Below are positions 11,216 to 23,202 of a DNA stretch of 64,000 bases, in pieces. Origin of the DNA: Rhodamnia argentea (lineage: Eukaryota > Streptophyta > Magnoliopsida > Myrtales > Myrtaceae); assembly GCF_020921035.1 (NCBI RefSeq), contig NC_063157.1:310001-374000 (forward strand). Direction: 5' to 3'. Numbering within the stretch: position 1 is the stretch's first letter; each line of letters begins with the position of its first letter. The translations under genes were made by a program, and so were the position numbers. The notes under the pieces are model-generated. The model did no database searches. It had not been told where the DNA came from and saw nothing but the letters and a program-made list of their open reading frames with translations.

Positions 11216-12110
11216 ATGAAGTTCTTTCATCGACAACCATTACTTGACCTCCTGCATCCACCATCCACCGAAGGGACCCCTCCTCAGCCGGGTGTCATCG
11301 GTGCGATTAGAGAAGCCAACGAGCTACCAGCAAGATATCCCAAGCTCATGATCCAAACAATGCTCCTGATAGTCTCTCCCTTCTCTTTTCTACTCCTCCA
11401 TTTTGTTCTAGCAGGGCCACTCATGAAGAAAGTCAAGGATGACTATGAGCGCTCCGAGTTAAATCCGCTTAATTGAAGATCGTTCGTGAGAATTGAGTCT
11501 GTATTCGTGCTATCTTCCTCCATATTTTTTTTCCTGGGAATGCTATTGATAGTCTATGGATCGGTAGTCATTTAAAATAACAGGTCTATATGCCTCAAAA
11601 CAAATGGTGTCAAGGATAAAGTCCACAAGGAAGAAGCCATTCATGACATGGTTTTTTGTTTGCATTTTGGCAATAGTTCGACGGGTTAATCTTGATATAT
11701 GGAGTTGGACAGAGGGAATCCTTGCTGCAGCTTTGTATCTGTTCCTGGCTGCCCTTTGGAGTCTTGGTTTGGTCGTTTCTATCTTGAATGATGATGCTTC
11801 AGGCCAACAGCCTTTATAAGCCAAAAAGCTGATGAAGTGCAAAAAAGTGGAAGCTTTCAGGCTAATGTCAATGCCGGAGCTAATGCGCATTTCTATCTAT
11901 GTTGTGATCAATGTGACACCGGCAGATGATGATGATAAGCTCGGCTTCGCTGCTCAGTTTACTTTTGGAGCTGCTACAACACTTCTCTTCTGCTTGGCAA
12001 AATTGTTCTCCTTTGTAGTTTTCACTGTATTCTAGTATGAATGCAGGCAGAATCATGGGGAGCAAATAGACCTGGAAATGGGTCAGGGGTACCAGATGGT
12101 ACCCAAGTAA
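11216..12110 (+). pseudogene. Degraded multi-pass membrane protein gene (family uncertain)
   Basis: Three open stretches look like parts of one plant membrane protein. They are 11216-11476 (ELPARYPKLMIQTMLLIV followed by a hydrophobic helix), 11604-11819 (FMTWFFVCILAIVRRVNLD, then AALYLFLAALWSLGLVVSIL), and 11832-12035 (KLGFAAQFTFGAATTLLFCL). The last two share a frame but are separated by a TAA at 11817-11819, and the first is in another frame. The pattern of a short cytosolic N-terminus followed by several helices resembles an uncharacterised plant multi-pass membrane protein family that I recall only vaguely. It is either a pseudogene or a gene with introns I cannot place. Confidence 0.35.
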
Positions 12111-12119
12111 GATCATTCT

Positions 12120-13060
12120 CTTCTTTGGGCTATAGTACAGTTGTTATATCTTGAACTCCACTTTGAATTTTGTTTTCAGTTCTTCATCATCTTCACTCAC
12201 TAGCACAGAGACTAGGAAAGTACAGTACATGTAGCAGTGACAGACTCTAATGCTGAGGACTTTTCTAAATAATTGCATGTTACTTCTAGACTGATTCACT
12301 AAGCTCTTTCTACATCAGTAACAGCAGACGCTATTAGTCCAAAACTAGCAAGCATATAAAGAATCTGCCTCTTTTGCAGCCAATTAGCGTGAGGAATCAA
12401 CAAGTCATCCAATGTCGGAACATCGTCACTACTCAGGCCTAGACAGGTAATCTGGGTGTAAGCTAATCCCACTTGTTAACGTCATAGGATAAACTCATGC
12501 AGGCTACATCTATGGAGATGGAAAACCAGCTTCAGTGTCATGCATATGAATGATGCTCACTCCTTATCATTGAATTCAAGTAATACTACTAACAGGGCAT
12601 ACTTCAGTCAGGCAGCAATAGAGCAGCAGCAAACGCTCACCCCTTGTTGAACCAAGAGTCTCATTTTGTTCTTCCACTTGTAGTTATATCCTGATCGGAT
12701 TTGATCTGATCCACGTGATGATAGTATATTACTGTCATGCAAGAATCAAGGATGACTTTAGGGACAAAATTTGATAGATAGCGACAAGCATGTGAAAAAA
12801 GTTAATTCAGATCTCACAAATCAGCATAATCCATAGGCATCTAGCCTCCCAAAAGAATGTAATGCCTCAATGGGCAAACACTAAGAAAGAAACTGCTAGA
12901 GAGTCCTCAACACTTGATTGAAGCCATTTAGTCGCTCTGCTTCAAGATTTCGTAATGAGAGTGGAAACTTCATCATATAACCAAAAAAAAAAAAAATCAA
13001 TCGTAAGGCCGACAACAAAGCATCGGAACAAGTGCTTCCGGACATGCACCTGGAACAGGC
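12120..13060. other. Intergenic, no gene seen
   Basis: No supported gene or clear repeat is present. The sequence is AT-rich, with a short A-run near 12980. Confidence 0.5.
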
Positions 13061-13065
13061 CAGGG

Positions 13066-14666
13066 CTCGTTCTTTCTGCCTCCTTTTAATGGGCTCAGCA
13101 AGTGATACACCAAAAGAGCCCAGATGCACCCTTTGTGAGTTGTTCAAGCAGGCCCTTTGCATCCATCATGCAGAGACTCGGGGCCCAATTCACGTGACAC
13201 CCAACTCCAGAAAGAGAGTCCTCGAGGTGAAGAACACATGCCATTGACCTTGCTGGCGTAGCCCTGACCAGGTATCATTCGGTAGCATTTCTCGGCAACT
13301 TACCGTGTAAGGGCGTCAACTATGTCGTGCACAAAGACCAGAGATGTTGAACGTGGAAAACTCTTGTTTTCCCCGAAAGTTCGAGTATTTTAATGTGAAA
13401 CCAACGTGGGTAAGGTCGTGATCGATTCATCATCAAGCCAAAGCCGTGCCGTGTGAAGAGAATACCTTGTTTTCTTCTTCTTCTTTTTTCCTTCTTTTTT
13501 GTCTCTATCGATGGCAGGTTTTAATTTGTCCTTTGGGAGTCGTTTTCAGTTGATTACAGAGGCTCTGACTTTTCCTGGGATAAAGTGCGACCAAAAGTGG
13601 CATGAGAATTTGCCCATCAATTTCATCTCTGTGATGTGTATGACTTCGTCCAATTACTCTTGTCAAAGTCAGCTATTTCCTCCTGTCTTTGGAAGGCTTA
13701 GAGGAAACCCCCCCTCCTCTGCTTGTTCCATCTGTGGACCAACCAAGCAAGTAATCTTGAGCAAAGACTTGGCAAAAGGACTGGATTCTGGAGATATGGT
13801 CCCAGAAAAGTCGAATCAGACTTCTATCATTTGAATCACAGCTGTATGGTTCTACGGGCATTGCCGGGTCTTATGAGTCGAATTCCCAGAGATTAATCAT
13901 CCATGGCATTTTCTGGGCGTGGCATCCACTGCTTTCTTAGCTTGACTTTTCAATTTGGTGGAATGGTTCTGAGTAGATTACACAAGACTCTATGGCAAAA
14001 TGAAGTTCCATGAGACACGGTACAATAATATTGGTCCCAAATTGCTGATAAAATGCATGGCTAAGACCTTACCTTTTCTATCTTCATCTTTCCTCGTCTT
14101 CATCGTTGCATTTTCTGCAAAGCAGAATGGTAGGATGGAAAAAAAAAAAAAAAGAATGGTAGGATGATGAAACTTGAATCTGAACTTAGTGCATAGGCCA
14201 CCATGGAGTATTTGTTGGGTTATTCCACATCGGTTAGGTGACCAGTGATTAGTCTATAAGTATGAGGGAAAATCTCATTTTTTTACCTAGCTTCTGTACG
14301 GTATCTTTCCTGCCTTCATCTTGCTAGTCTACTGCACATATAAATCATTTTCTGCATACAATTCAAAGGTGACAATCCAGACTAGGGAATGGATTTTGCG
14401 TGTCCGGTAACATAGGAGTCAACCTATGGAATAGTCAAGAGATGGGCAAGAGCATGGCTAAGCCGAACACATCCACAGGACCTATTGAATTTTCCAACGT
14501 CCTAACTTCTTATTCAAGGAAGTTGAGGTTGACATCTTCTCCCGACTTCTCTTCATATATATATATATGGCTGAATAATGATCTCTCCCTACACTATCTC
14601 GTTCTTGATGCTTTCAATTCCTCTAGACAACTCACCGTTTGCTCCGAACCTCAAACTGCAGAAAGC
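13066..14666. repeat. Duplicated upstream block of GLR copy B
   Basis: It matches 2609-4160 upstream of copy A but lacks A's 690-bp insert and contains about 450 bp of its own between 13930 and 14380. It contains the TATA-like (AT) run at 14555-14568, longer than in copy A. Confidence 0.75.
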
Positions 14667-17600
14667 ATGAACCCAAGATCCTCGTTTTCCATTCCCTTTT
14701 TGTACATCCTAATATGCTTGTTCATAACGCCATCGATGTGTCAGAATCTTACAGCAACAGAGATAGATGTCGGAGTCATTCTAGATTTGGATACATATAT
14801 CGGAAAGATGTGCAAGACATGCCTTGAGATGGCAATTGGCGATTTCTACTCTGATCATGATGATTACACTACAAGATTAGTCCTTCACACGAGAAACGCA
14901 ACGAGTGACCCGGTCGTGGCTACATCTGCAGGTACGGGATATGAAGTTTTCTTCTCTTTGACCCCTGATTGCGTTCCGAGTTGTTACTTGGTAATATGAC
15001 TTATAAAGAAACAAAATACAATGAACCGCAGGAATGAGATTTCCCGCTAATGCAATAACTCAGAAATCATTCATCATCCTGAAAATCTAATTTATTTCTG
15101 TTCTTCCATCCTAAAAGTCAGTGTGAAATTTTCGTGGCGATAGGTTTTTTTATTTTCAGGTGAAGTATGTGAAACAGCTCCTTATATTACTATCTTAAGA
15201 TGCTAGCAAAGTGCATGCATATGAGGAATCGTGGATAAATGCGACTGATTTTCAGAAACCAATATAGAACCTGAAGTTCAATATGTTTTGATTTTGCAGC
15301 TGTAGAATTGTTAAAGAATTATCAAGTCAAGGCCATTCTGGGGCCTCAAAAATCAAGACAAGCAGATTTTATAGCTGACATTGGAAATACCACTCAGGTC
15401 CCTATAATTTCCTTCACCGTGACAAGCCCTTTGCTTTCGCACCTTGAAATTCCCTACTTCATCCGAATGGCACAAGTGGACACCTCTCAGCTCAATGCTA
15501 TAGCTGCCATTGTCAAAGATGTCAAGTGGAGGGAAATTGTACCTATTTATGAACGCTCTTATTACGGAAGTGGAATCATCTCTTATCTTGCTGATGCCAT
15601 GCAAGGAATCGGTACAAGGATACCGTACCGGTGTGGAATCTCTCCTTCAGCTACTGATGATCAGATCCTGAAAGAGCTCCACAAGTTAATGACTATGCAA
15701 ACAAGGGTTTTCATTGTGCATATGCTGCCAAATCTTGCATACCGGCTTTTTCTCAAGGCAAATGAAGCTGGAATGATGAGAAAAGGATATGCCTGGATAG
15801 TCACAGATGGGATTGCAAACCTTCTCAGCTCCATGGATTCCAATGTCATCAATTCTATGCAAGGAGTTGTAGGGGTGAAGACTTACCCTCCTCAAACCAA
15901 AGAGCTAGACCAATTCACAAAGAGATGGGAAAAGCGATTTCATGACGAATATCCAGGAACCAACCATGTTCAGCTAAATGCCTTTGGCCTAGGTGCCTAT
16001 GATAGCATTTCTGCTTTAGCAATGGCAGTAGAAAATGCTGATATAGCGAACTCACAATTTAGTGTACCAGCCATCCAGGAGAATATGACTGACCTGGAAA
16101 TCATTGGTGTCTCAGAGTCGGGACCAAAGCTCCTCCAGTCAGTTTTGAAAACCAAATTCACCGGATTAAGTGGCAGAGTTGAACTCATAAATGGACAATT
16201 ACCGATATCTGCCTTTCAGATAGTGAACTTGGTTGGCAATGATACAATATCAATTGGACATTGGACAGAGAATGGCATCACGGGCCAACTTCCTGCCAGT
16301 AATGAGAACTCACTCAGCGAGAAGAACTATCTGCAAAAAATTGTTTGGCCTGGTAAATCAAGAATAATCCCAAAAGGTTGGGATATTCCAGCCAATCGGA
16401 AGAAGTTGAAGGTTGGAGTCCCGGTAAAAGCCGGATTTAGCCAATTCATAAAAGTGGAAACAGATCCTCGGACAAATGTTTCCAATGTTACTGGTTATTG
16501 CGTAGATGTGTTCGATGCTGTCATGAAATCATTGCATTATGCTGTTCCGTATGATGTTCCGTATGAGTTTGAACCCTTTGAGACTAGTGAAGGCAGTGGA
16601 GATAGTGCGGGAAATTCTGATGATCTTATCAGAAACGTTTCCACTGAGGTAACGAATTCTGAACTCGGATTTCAAATGATTAAGTCAAAGCCGTGTGTTT
16701 TACTTGAACAGTTTCCTTCCTGACCCCTATCTCAGTTTCCAACCTCTCGCTTATATTCTCCACTAAAGCGCTTCTGTTTTTCAGACCAACATGCAGGGTT
16801 ACGATGCTGTCGTTGGCGACATAACCATTAGGGCTGCCCGAGCCGATTATGTGGATTTTACCCTTCCTTACACAGAGTCAGGTGTCTCCATGATTGTTCC
16901 AATCAAGGGTGACAATAAAAAAAGTGCATGGATCTTCTTGAAACCGCTGAAGACAGAGCTATGGATAACCATAGGAGCCTTCTTTCTGTACACTGGCATT
17001 GTAATATGGGTTCTTGAGCACCGGGTGAACAAAGAATTTAGGGGAACTCCATCCAAACAGATTGGAATGATCTTGTGGTTCTCCTTCTCTACAATGGTCT
17101 TTGCACACAGTAAATCACCTCATCCATCTTTCTTCAAGATACATAGTTAAATAAGGCATGAAAAAGAACGGTTTTTTTTTTTTTTTTGGTAAAGCATGAA
17201 AAAGAATGTTTGGTAACGAGAAAATAAAAAAAACTTGGTAATATTATTGTAGGAGGCAATGTATTCTCTAATAATTGCAGAACTTCAAGATAATAAGGTA
17301 GATCGAGCGACCTTATACTGAATCACTGCAAAATAGGAAAGATTGCTACTTTTGTCTTGTGATAAATGAAACAGAAACACCAATGGATGCTGCATATACA
17401 AAAAATGGCTCTCTAACTGTAGCTTCTTAATTTTTGCAGAGGAAAGGGTAATCAGCAACTTGTCGAGATTTGTGTTGATCATATGGATCTTTGCTGTCCT
17501 AGTGCTGTCATCGAGTTACACGGCAAGCTTGACCTCTCTATTAACTGTACAACAGCTCCAACCGACTGTCACAGATATCAGTGCTCTGATAAGGAATGGA

Positions 17601-18757
17601 GAGCACATTGGGTACCAGGACGGTTCTTTTGTTCTGGATCTTTTGAAAGGCTTGGGGGTACAGGAGTCAAAGCTCAGAGTGCTGTATACTCCAGAGGAAT
17701 ATGATGAGCAACTCTCTAAAGGCAGTAATAATGATGGGGTATCCGCGATTGTGGATGAACTCCCTTATCTCAGGGTTGTTCTCTCGATGTATTGTTCAAA
17801 ATATAAGTTGGTCGGTCCAACCTACAAAACTGCAGGTTTTGGATTTGTAAGTATTCTTTCTCTCTCGCCCAATATGCACACATACTTGCATACAAGCACA
17901 ACTGGTGAAAGATTACCAAAGCATTAAACTTTCTCGTTGGCATTGAACCAAAGTGTGCTCTATCATAATTTGCTGGTACGAATAGCTGCCATAATACTAA
18001 CCTAGTCCTTTGGCCACTTGAAAATGTTATGATTATTACTATTCTTCTACATTGCAAAGCAGACAACACTTTCAGACAGAAATCTTTTCCTCACAAAGTT
18101 CATTCATTCTCTATTTATTGATAGATAAAAGGCGATCCGCTGATCTGTATTTTCCCTCTATGTCTTCAGGCATTTCCGAAGGGCTCGCCACTGGTTCCTG
18201 ACGTGTCGAGGGCAATCCTGAAAGTCATGGAATCACCCGAGATGACTTTAATTACAAACGCATGGTTTAGGGGTCAGGACAAGTGTTCAGAGGAAGACAT
18301 GACAACTGTAGACTCCAACAGCCTCACGCTGGACAGTTTTAAAGGCCTTTTCCTCATCGCAGCGCTTGCCTCAACCTCTGCGCTCTTCATCTTCTTGATC
18401 AACTTCTTCTACGAGAACAGACACATCTTAGCCTCCCAGGTACCGGTGAAGCAAAAAGTTGCTGCCATTGCAAAGACATTCAACGAGAAGAAGGAAGACG
18501 CCCATGTGGCGGCAAAGAAGGAAAAGAGCAAAGAAGAAGAAATCGAAATGGCTGCCAGAGGAGAAATCCATCTCACCCCAGGTGCAACCAGCTTTTCCAA
18601 TTCCGAAGAAGGGCTGTTCTCACCGGATGAGGGCTCATCATCCCCGGGACCTGGAACTCTGTATCACGCGTTGACTGTTATGGGGATCAATGAAGATAGG
18701 CATAGGAAATATTCTTTTCACTCCAACTCCGATTCTTTCTTGTATGATAAAATCTAA
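14667..18757 (+). CDS. GLR2: Glutamate receptor-like channel, GLR2 type, copy B (intact)
   Basis: Five exons join in frame to 977 codons plus stop: 14667-14931, 15300-16648, 16785-17109, 17440-17846 and 18170-18757. The start is chosen at MNPRSSFSIPFLYILICLF, a signal peptide, although the frame is open further upstream. Then come an amino-terminal periplasmic-binding-like domain (about 30-440), the S1 half of the ligand core (GYCVDVFDAVMKSL) and M1 (ELWITIGAFFLYTGIVIWVL). Next are the pore loop (KQIGMILWFSFSTMVFAH), M3 with SSSYTASLTSLLTVQQLQP, the S2 half, M4 (LIAALASTSALFIFLINFF) and a charged cytosolic tail. The M3 motif matches plant clade-2 GLRs, which are ligand-gated cation channels that admit Ca2+. 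A 12-bp direct duplication in exon 2 (about 16543-16566) adds four residues (VPYD) that copy A lacks. Confidence 0.95.
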
Positions 18758-20331
18758 GTAGACTAACCTCGATAGCATTGTGCATAGTTATGCTTCATGG
18801 TCAGGGGATTTTTTATTCTTCAGAGATGTAAGTAAACATACAAGCCATGTTCGTTCATGCGTCTTGCAGTTAGAGTGTTCTCAGGACAGTTGAGGTGGAA
18901 AATCCAAACTGATTGAAGAGAAGCCTCTGGAGAAATTACTTGCCACGCCATCATCCTGCATCTAAAACTTTGCATGTCACTTGTCTTGTTCGCATAACAT
19001 CCCGATCACATCTTGCACCTTGATGCGAAAACAATCTCCTGCATGTTTCAGTTTAGCAAGAGCAAGAGTATCTGAAAACCAAACATTCGCAGCTATGAGG
19101 GACCGAACACATCCCTTCCTTCACCTGTTAAAGAGAATAGTCGATTAAGCGTCAGTTGGAACCTTCTGAATGGCCATCCCAGGAGCAGGCACGATCACCG
19201 GCCAACTGTGACTGAAACTTTTGTTTCACTGATGCAGAATAATGTAGCAAATACCAGACAGATAAGAAATAGTTTCTCAAGGAATCCAAATACTTGGTGG
19301 GCTCTTCCCTGATTCAGATCCTTGGGAAGGGACAGCCGGACAGCAACTCAATACCAGTAAAAGGGGTTGTTGGCACTGGTCAGGTGCATGGAACAACCAA
19401 GAAAATGCTTTGCATTCCACTCGGAGGACTTCTTCGTCCTTCATGCAACCTACAAACCAGATAGGCAAGTTAAGTTACAGAACAGCTTCGTTCAAGACTT
19501 GCTAAAAGTTTCCATGGATCGGCCTCACTTTTCCTTCCGGATTGTCCCTGCGTTAGGAAGTTCGGTTGACAAAGGCAACAATACAAACAAGGAGCTGAGA
19601 AAGAGGAACAGCCCCCTCGTTGATAGAGAGCTTACCGACCCATCCTTTGTCGCTACTGTTATCATGACAAAAGAGTTTGTTTTCGATCAAAGAAGCATGC
19701 TTAACACATTTTATAGTGTGGATCAGCAAATTATTGAGCTGTATTGGATTTGAACTGGCAAATTTAGAGTCCGCCCCCATTTAACCGCTTACTTTTAAGG
19801 AAACACAATCACAGTTTTTTTCTGAAAATATCATCAGATTAGTATTTTCATAAACATTCTAACGATGGACAAGCGCGCTAACTAGTAATTCTATTGTATC
19901 TTGAATGTATTTTAACCCTCAAATTCCAATGTTTTCTATCTTATGAAAAAACTTACAAATAAAGTTTAGATCTTGAAATATTTTCTCTCCTCCTATATAA
20001 GTACAAAATTTTATAGTGTGCCATTACAATTTTTGCATTACCTAACCGTTGAAATATCTTGTAATGACTGATGAGACGATTTTGCAAGATCTTTTAGATA
20101 ATTGCTTTTTGCGAACATGGGCTGGGCCTGCATTTTATAAATATTCCCATCATGGGCTCGGCCCTAAACTGTACTGCTTACCATCCGCTAGGGTTTATCG
20201 TGCTCCTCCTCCTGTACTTCTTCTTCTTTACCTTCTTCACTGCGTCCAGCTTCAGTTCCCTCTTTCAAGTCATAATTTTTGCATCGTCGTTCAATTGAAG
20301 AGGAGGAGGAGGTCAGGAGCAATCCGCAGTC
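18758..20331. other. 3' flank of GLR B and spacer to SmE
   Basis: Bases 18758 to about 19400 match the 3' flanks of GLR A and of the remnant. Beyond that, open stretches (for example 19367-19753) show no family features. From about 20130 the sequence becomes pyrimidine-rich, as in the 5' leader of the next gene. Confidence 0.6.
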
Positions 20332-22078
20332 ATGGCGTCCTCGAAAGTGCAGAGAATCATGACCCAACCCATTGTACTAGCTCTTAACTTACCCATAACC
20401 TCTCTCTCTCTCTCTCTTTTAGCTTTTTCGGGTGTTTTGAGCTCTCTGGTCTTCGTTTGTACGAATCACTGACGTATGTTGTGTTTTTTCTTCGTTTCAG
20501 AATCTGATCTTCAGGTTTCTTCAGAGTGTAAGTATCCTGTCGCTGCTCTGTTCCTCAGCACGATCGTTTGGTTTTGTTTTTTCTTTTTTTCCTCTACTTC
20601 GAAGGGATAATGTAATATAGGAAGTGAATTTGCTGATATGCATTCGATTTCGCTGATTGTGCTGATGCAGAAAGCGCGGATTCAGATTTGGCTGTTTGAA
20701 CAGAAGGATTTGAGAATCGAAGGCCGTATAATTGTGAGTATTCACTTTGCATTTGGTCCTTGCCTTTGTTTACTAGATGAGATGAGATGTTCAGCTATAA
20801 AGTTGAGGAATTATTACTTTGCTCGTCGCGAAGCATCTGTTGGGGAACAATATATCCTTTTTTATCTGCATTGATGGGGATCTAGCCGGGGTTTGGTGAC
20901 TGCTAATGCGATCTTCGAGTTTAGTTAGTGAAGAAAATTGGTAATGGTCAGTTCAATTATTTTATACATGTATTTGATGGCTTCACCTACTTAGGCGGTA
21001 AAAAGGGATAGCTTCAGCTAGCACATTAGACCTTTTGATGTTAGGACTCCTGTACCTCAGGAAATTGTCTCTTACAAAGTGTTTGAGAGTAGTTTTATGG
21101 TTACAGGGCCTTTTGCATAGCTGAGTAAATCGAGATGCACCTGCTTGTAATAATTGCAGAGTGAAAAATGTGTAGAGTGGAGAATAGTGCAGATCCAATT
21201 TATGCTGAGGATACCTAATTAGTTGCTAGTCTGATATAATGATCGTCTGTATATTGTGAAGTCCATTAAATTGAGAAGATAATGATGAGAAAGATGAAGC
21301 AATGAGCTGCCTAAGACTTCTTGTTTTGGATGATATTGTCATCCACACTGGCATGGGGATTCTATTAGCATTCGTCAGAGATTAACCTAGGTTTTCTTTT
21401 GTTGAAAATCAGCTAAATTTGATTATTTGAGGGGAAAAAAAAATGAATCTGTTGTCTTGTTTGACTATCTAATCGGAAACATGGTACTCATAATAGAAAA
21501 GGAGGGTCAATTCTGATGCTATGAAAGATGCATTTGGGCATAGAACCCACAACCTTTTGTTCACACCAAATAGAGATGCTACCAGTTTAATTGCTCTTGC
21601 ACTTACCGATCTTTAATGCATCTGCAAGTATTCATTTCTCTAAGAACATTACGGATTGATTGTTTTGAACATCCTTTATATTTTCTTATTTTGATCCTCT
21701 TCGCATTTAGTGATACCAGAGTATTATATACTATTTTCAGGGGTTTGATGAGTACATGAATCTGGTTTTGGATGATGCTGAAGAAGTCAACGTAAAAAAG
21801 AAGACCAGAAAGACTTTAGGTTGGTCATGGAGAGATCATATATTATTTTCTTATGCTTGCTGAGTTTTTCTGTTCTCATGCCTGAACTATATATTTTCCA
21901 CAGGGAGGATCTTATTGAAAGGGGATAACATAACGCTGATGATGAATACGTAAGTGAACTGTCTGTTTCTCCTGTGGATGTAGATGTGCATTTGTTCGAA
22001 TATATGATTTCTGCATGTGTGCCACTATGAGTTCTCTTCTAATCTACTTCCTGCCTGACTTATTCCAGCGGCAAATGA
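20332..22078 (+). CDS. SmE: Small nuclear ribonucleoprotein SmE
   Basis: Six short exons join in frame to 88 residues: 20332-20373, 20501-20527, 20671-20733, 21741-21819, 21904-21949 and 22069-22078. The protein begins [20 protein letters not shown] and has the Sm1 motif ([20 protein letters not shown]) and the Sm2 motif ([15 protein letters not shown]), ending NTGK. SmE is part of the heptameric Sm ring around U1, U2, U4 and U5 snRNAs in the nucleus and is needed for pre-mRNA splicing. The length matches eukaryotic SmE. The last exon has only ten bases. A (TC) run lies in intron 1 at about 20400-20417. The gene looks intact. Confidence 0.97.
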
Positions 22079-22609
22079 TCACAAGGGGCAGTGGTGGGAG
22101 CTGTGAGGCGGTGGGCCCGGAATATGTGGGAGTTCTATCTTTAGATAGTTTTGATTTCGATCATGTCGGTTTCCTGAAAATCAAACTTGTATTAGTTTGT
22201 ACATGTATCTGCATCAGTTACTCTTTAGTGCTCTTTTGCGGCTGAAAGTGGTTGCTAAACTTCAGCTTGGATTTTGTAGTTAAATGGGAAGCAATGGCTC
22301 TGTCAAGTAACAAGCAAAGTCTATCTGTGCATTGCCTCACTTAAATAGTTCGGAGTGAATAGCATCACTTCACCATGAATATGAGGCTGGGGTTCTGTCC
22401 AATAGGTGTCGTCCTCGTTACTTGGAATTTTGTTATACTTGTTTTAGCTATTGGCAATCGACAGACATATAGCCATTAAGGATGTTCGGAAGTGCATTTC
22501 AAATCGTGTGACTTCTTCATCAGACCATTTTAGATGGAAGGCTCACTCGTCACTTGGAGATAAGCTCCTTACTTATGCCAACATTCTGAAGGGTTCCTTT
22601 GCCTTAGGG

Positions 22610-22950
22610 TTAAAATTTAAAAAAAAAAATTATTTTATTAAATTATTTTAAAAAATTTTAAATATTTTTTAAAAAAAAAAAATAAAAAAAAAAAAATTTT
22701 TTTAAAAAATTTTTTTTTTTTAATAAAATAATTAATTTATTTATATTAATAATATTTTAAAAAAATTCAATAATAATTTAATCTTATGAGTTTGCTGTTA
22801 TTGGAAGAATTTTTTTAAAAAAACGTGTAGATATAAATATATGTGTTCGAACATGATTTTCATTTTTTTTTTTTTTGGAAAAAAAATAAAAAAAAAAAAT
22901 TTTTTATATATTTATTATTTTAAGGGTTTTTTTTTGGGAAAATGTGAAAA
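22610..22950. repeat. A/T-only low-complexity block
   Basis: Long A-runs and T-runs alternate almost without G or C (about 22610-22780 and 22860-22930). It sits just 3' of SmE. It may be a degenerate element tail, a matrix-attachment-like AT island or an assembly-difficult region. Confidence 0.7.
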
Positions 22951-23202
22951 CATGACCGAAGGAAGTGAACGAGACAGACCCAAAAGAGCATTACTGAGAG
23001 AGATTTCAATTATCTGATGAGAATCAACAAGAATGGAGTTCCAACTGACCATTAGTGCAAATATCTCTGTTCCCTATTTTTGAAAGAAAGAATCGGTGAA
23101 ATCAATCGCCAGAGGACAGTTCTCTACTCTGGAGATACACGTGCATTTAGGGTGAAGCAGCATGAGAGCCGAAACGAGCATTTTGACTCTGTTCTTCTGG
23201 AA

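Noticed and set aside
14400-14666. N-terminal extension of GLR B from an ATG at 14400
   Set aside because: The frame is open but crosses the TATA-like run. The signal peptide begins at the 14667 ATG, and copy A agrees.
19367-19753. 128-codon open frame after GLR B
   Set aside because: It starts at a non-ATG codon, lies partly in a block shared with the GLR 3' flanks and has no family features.
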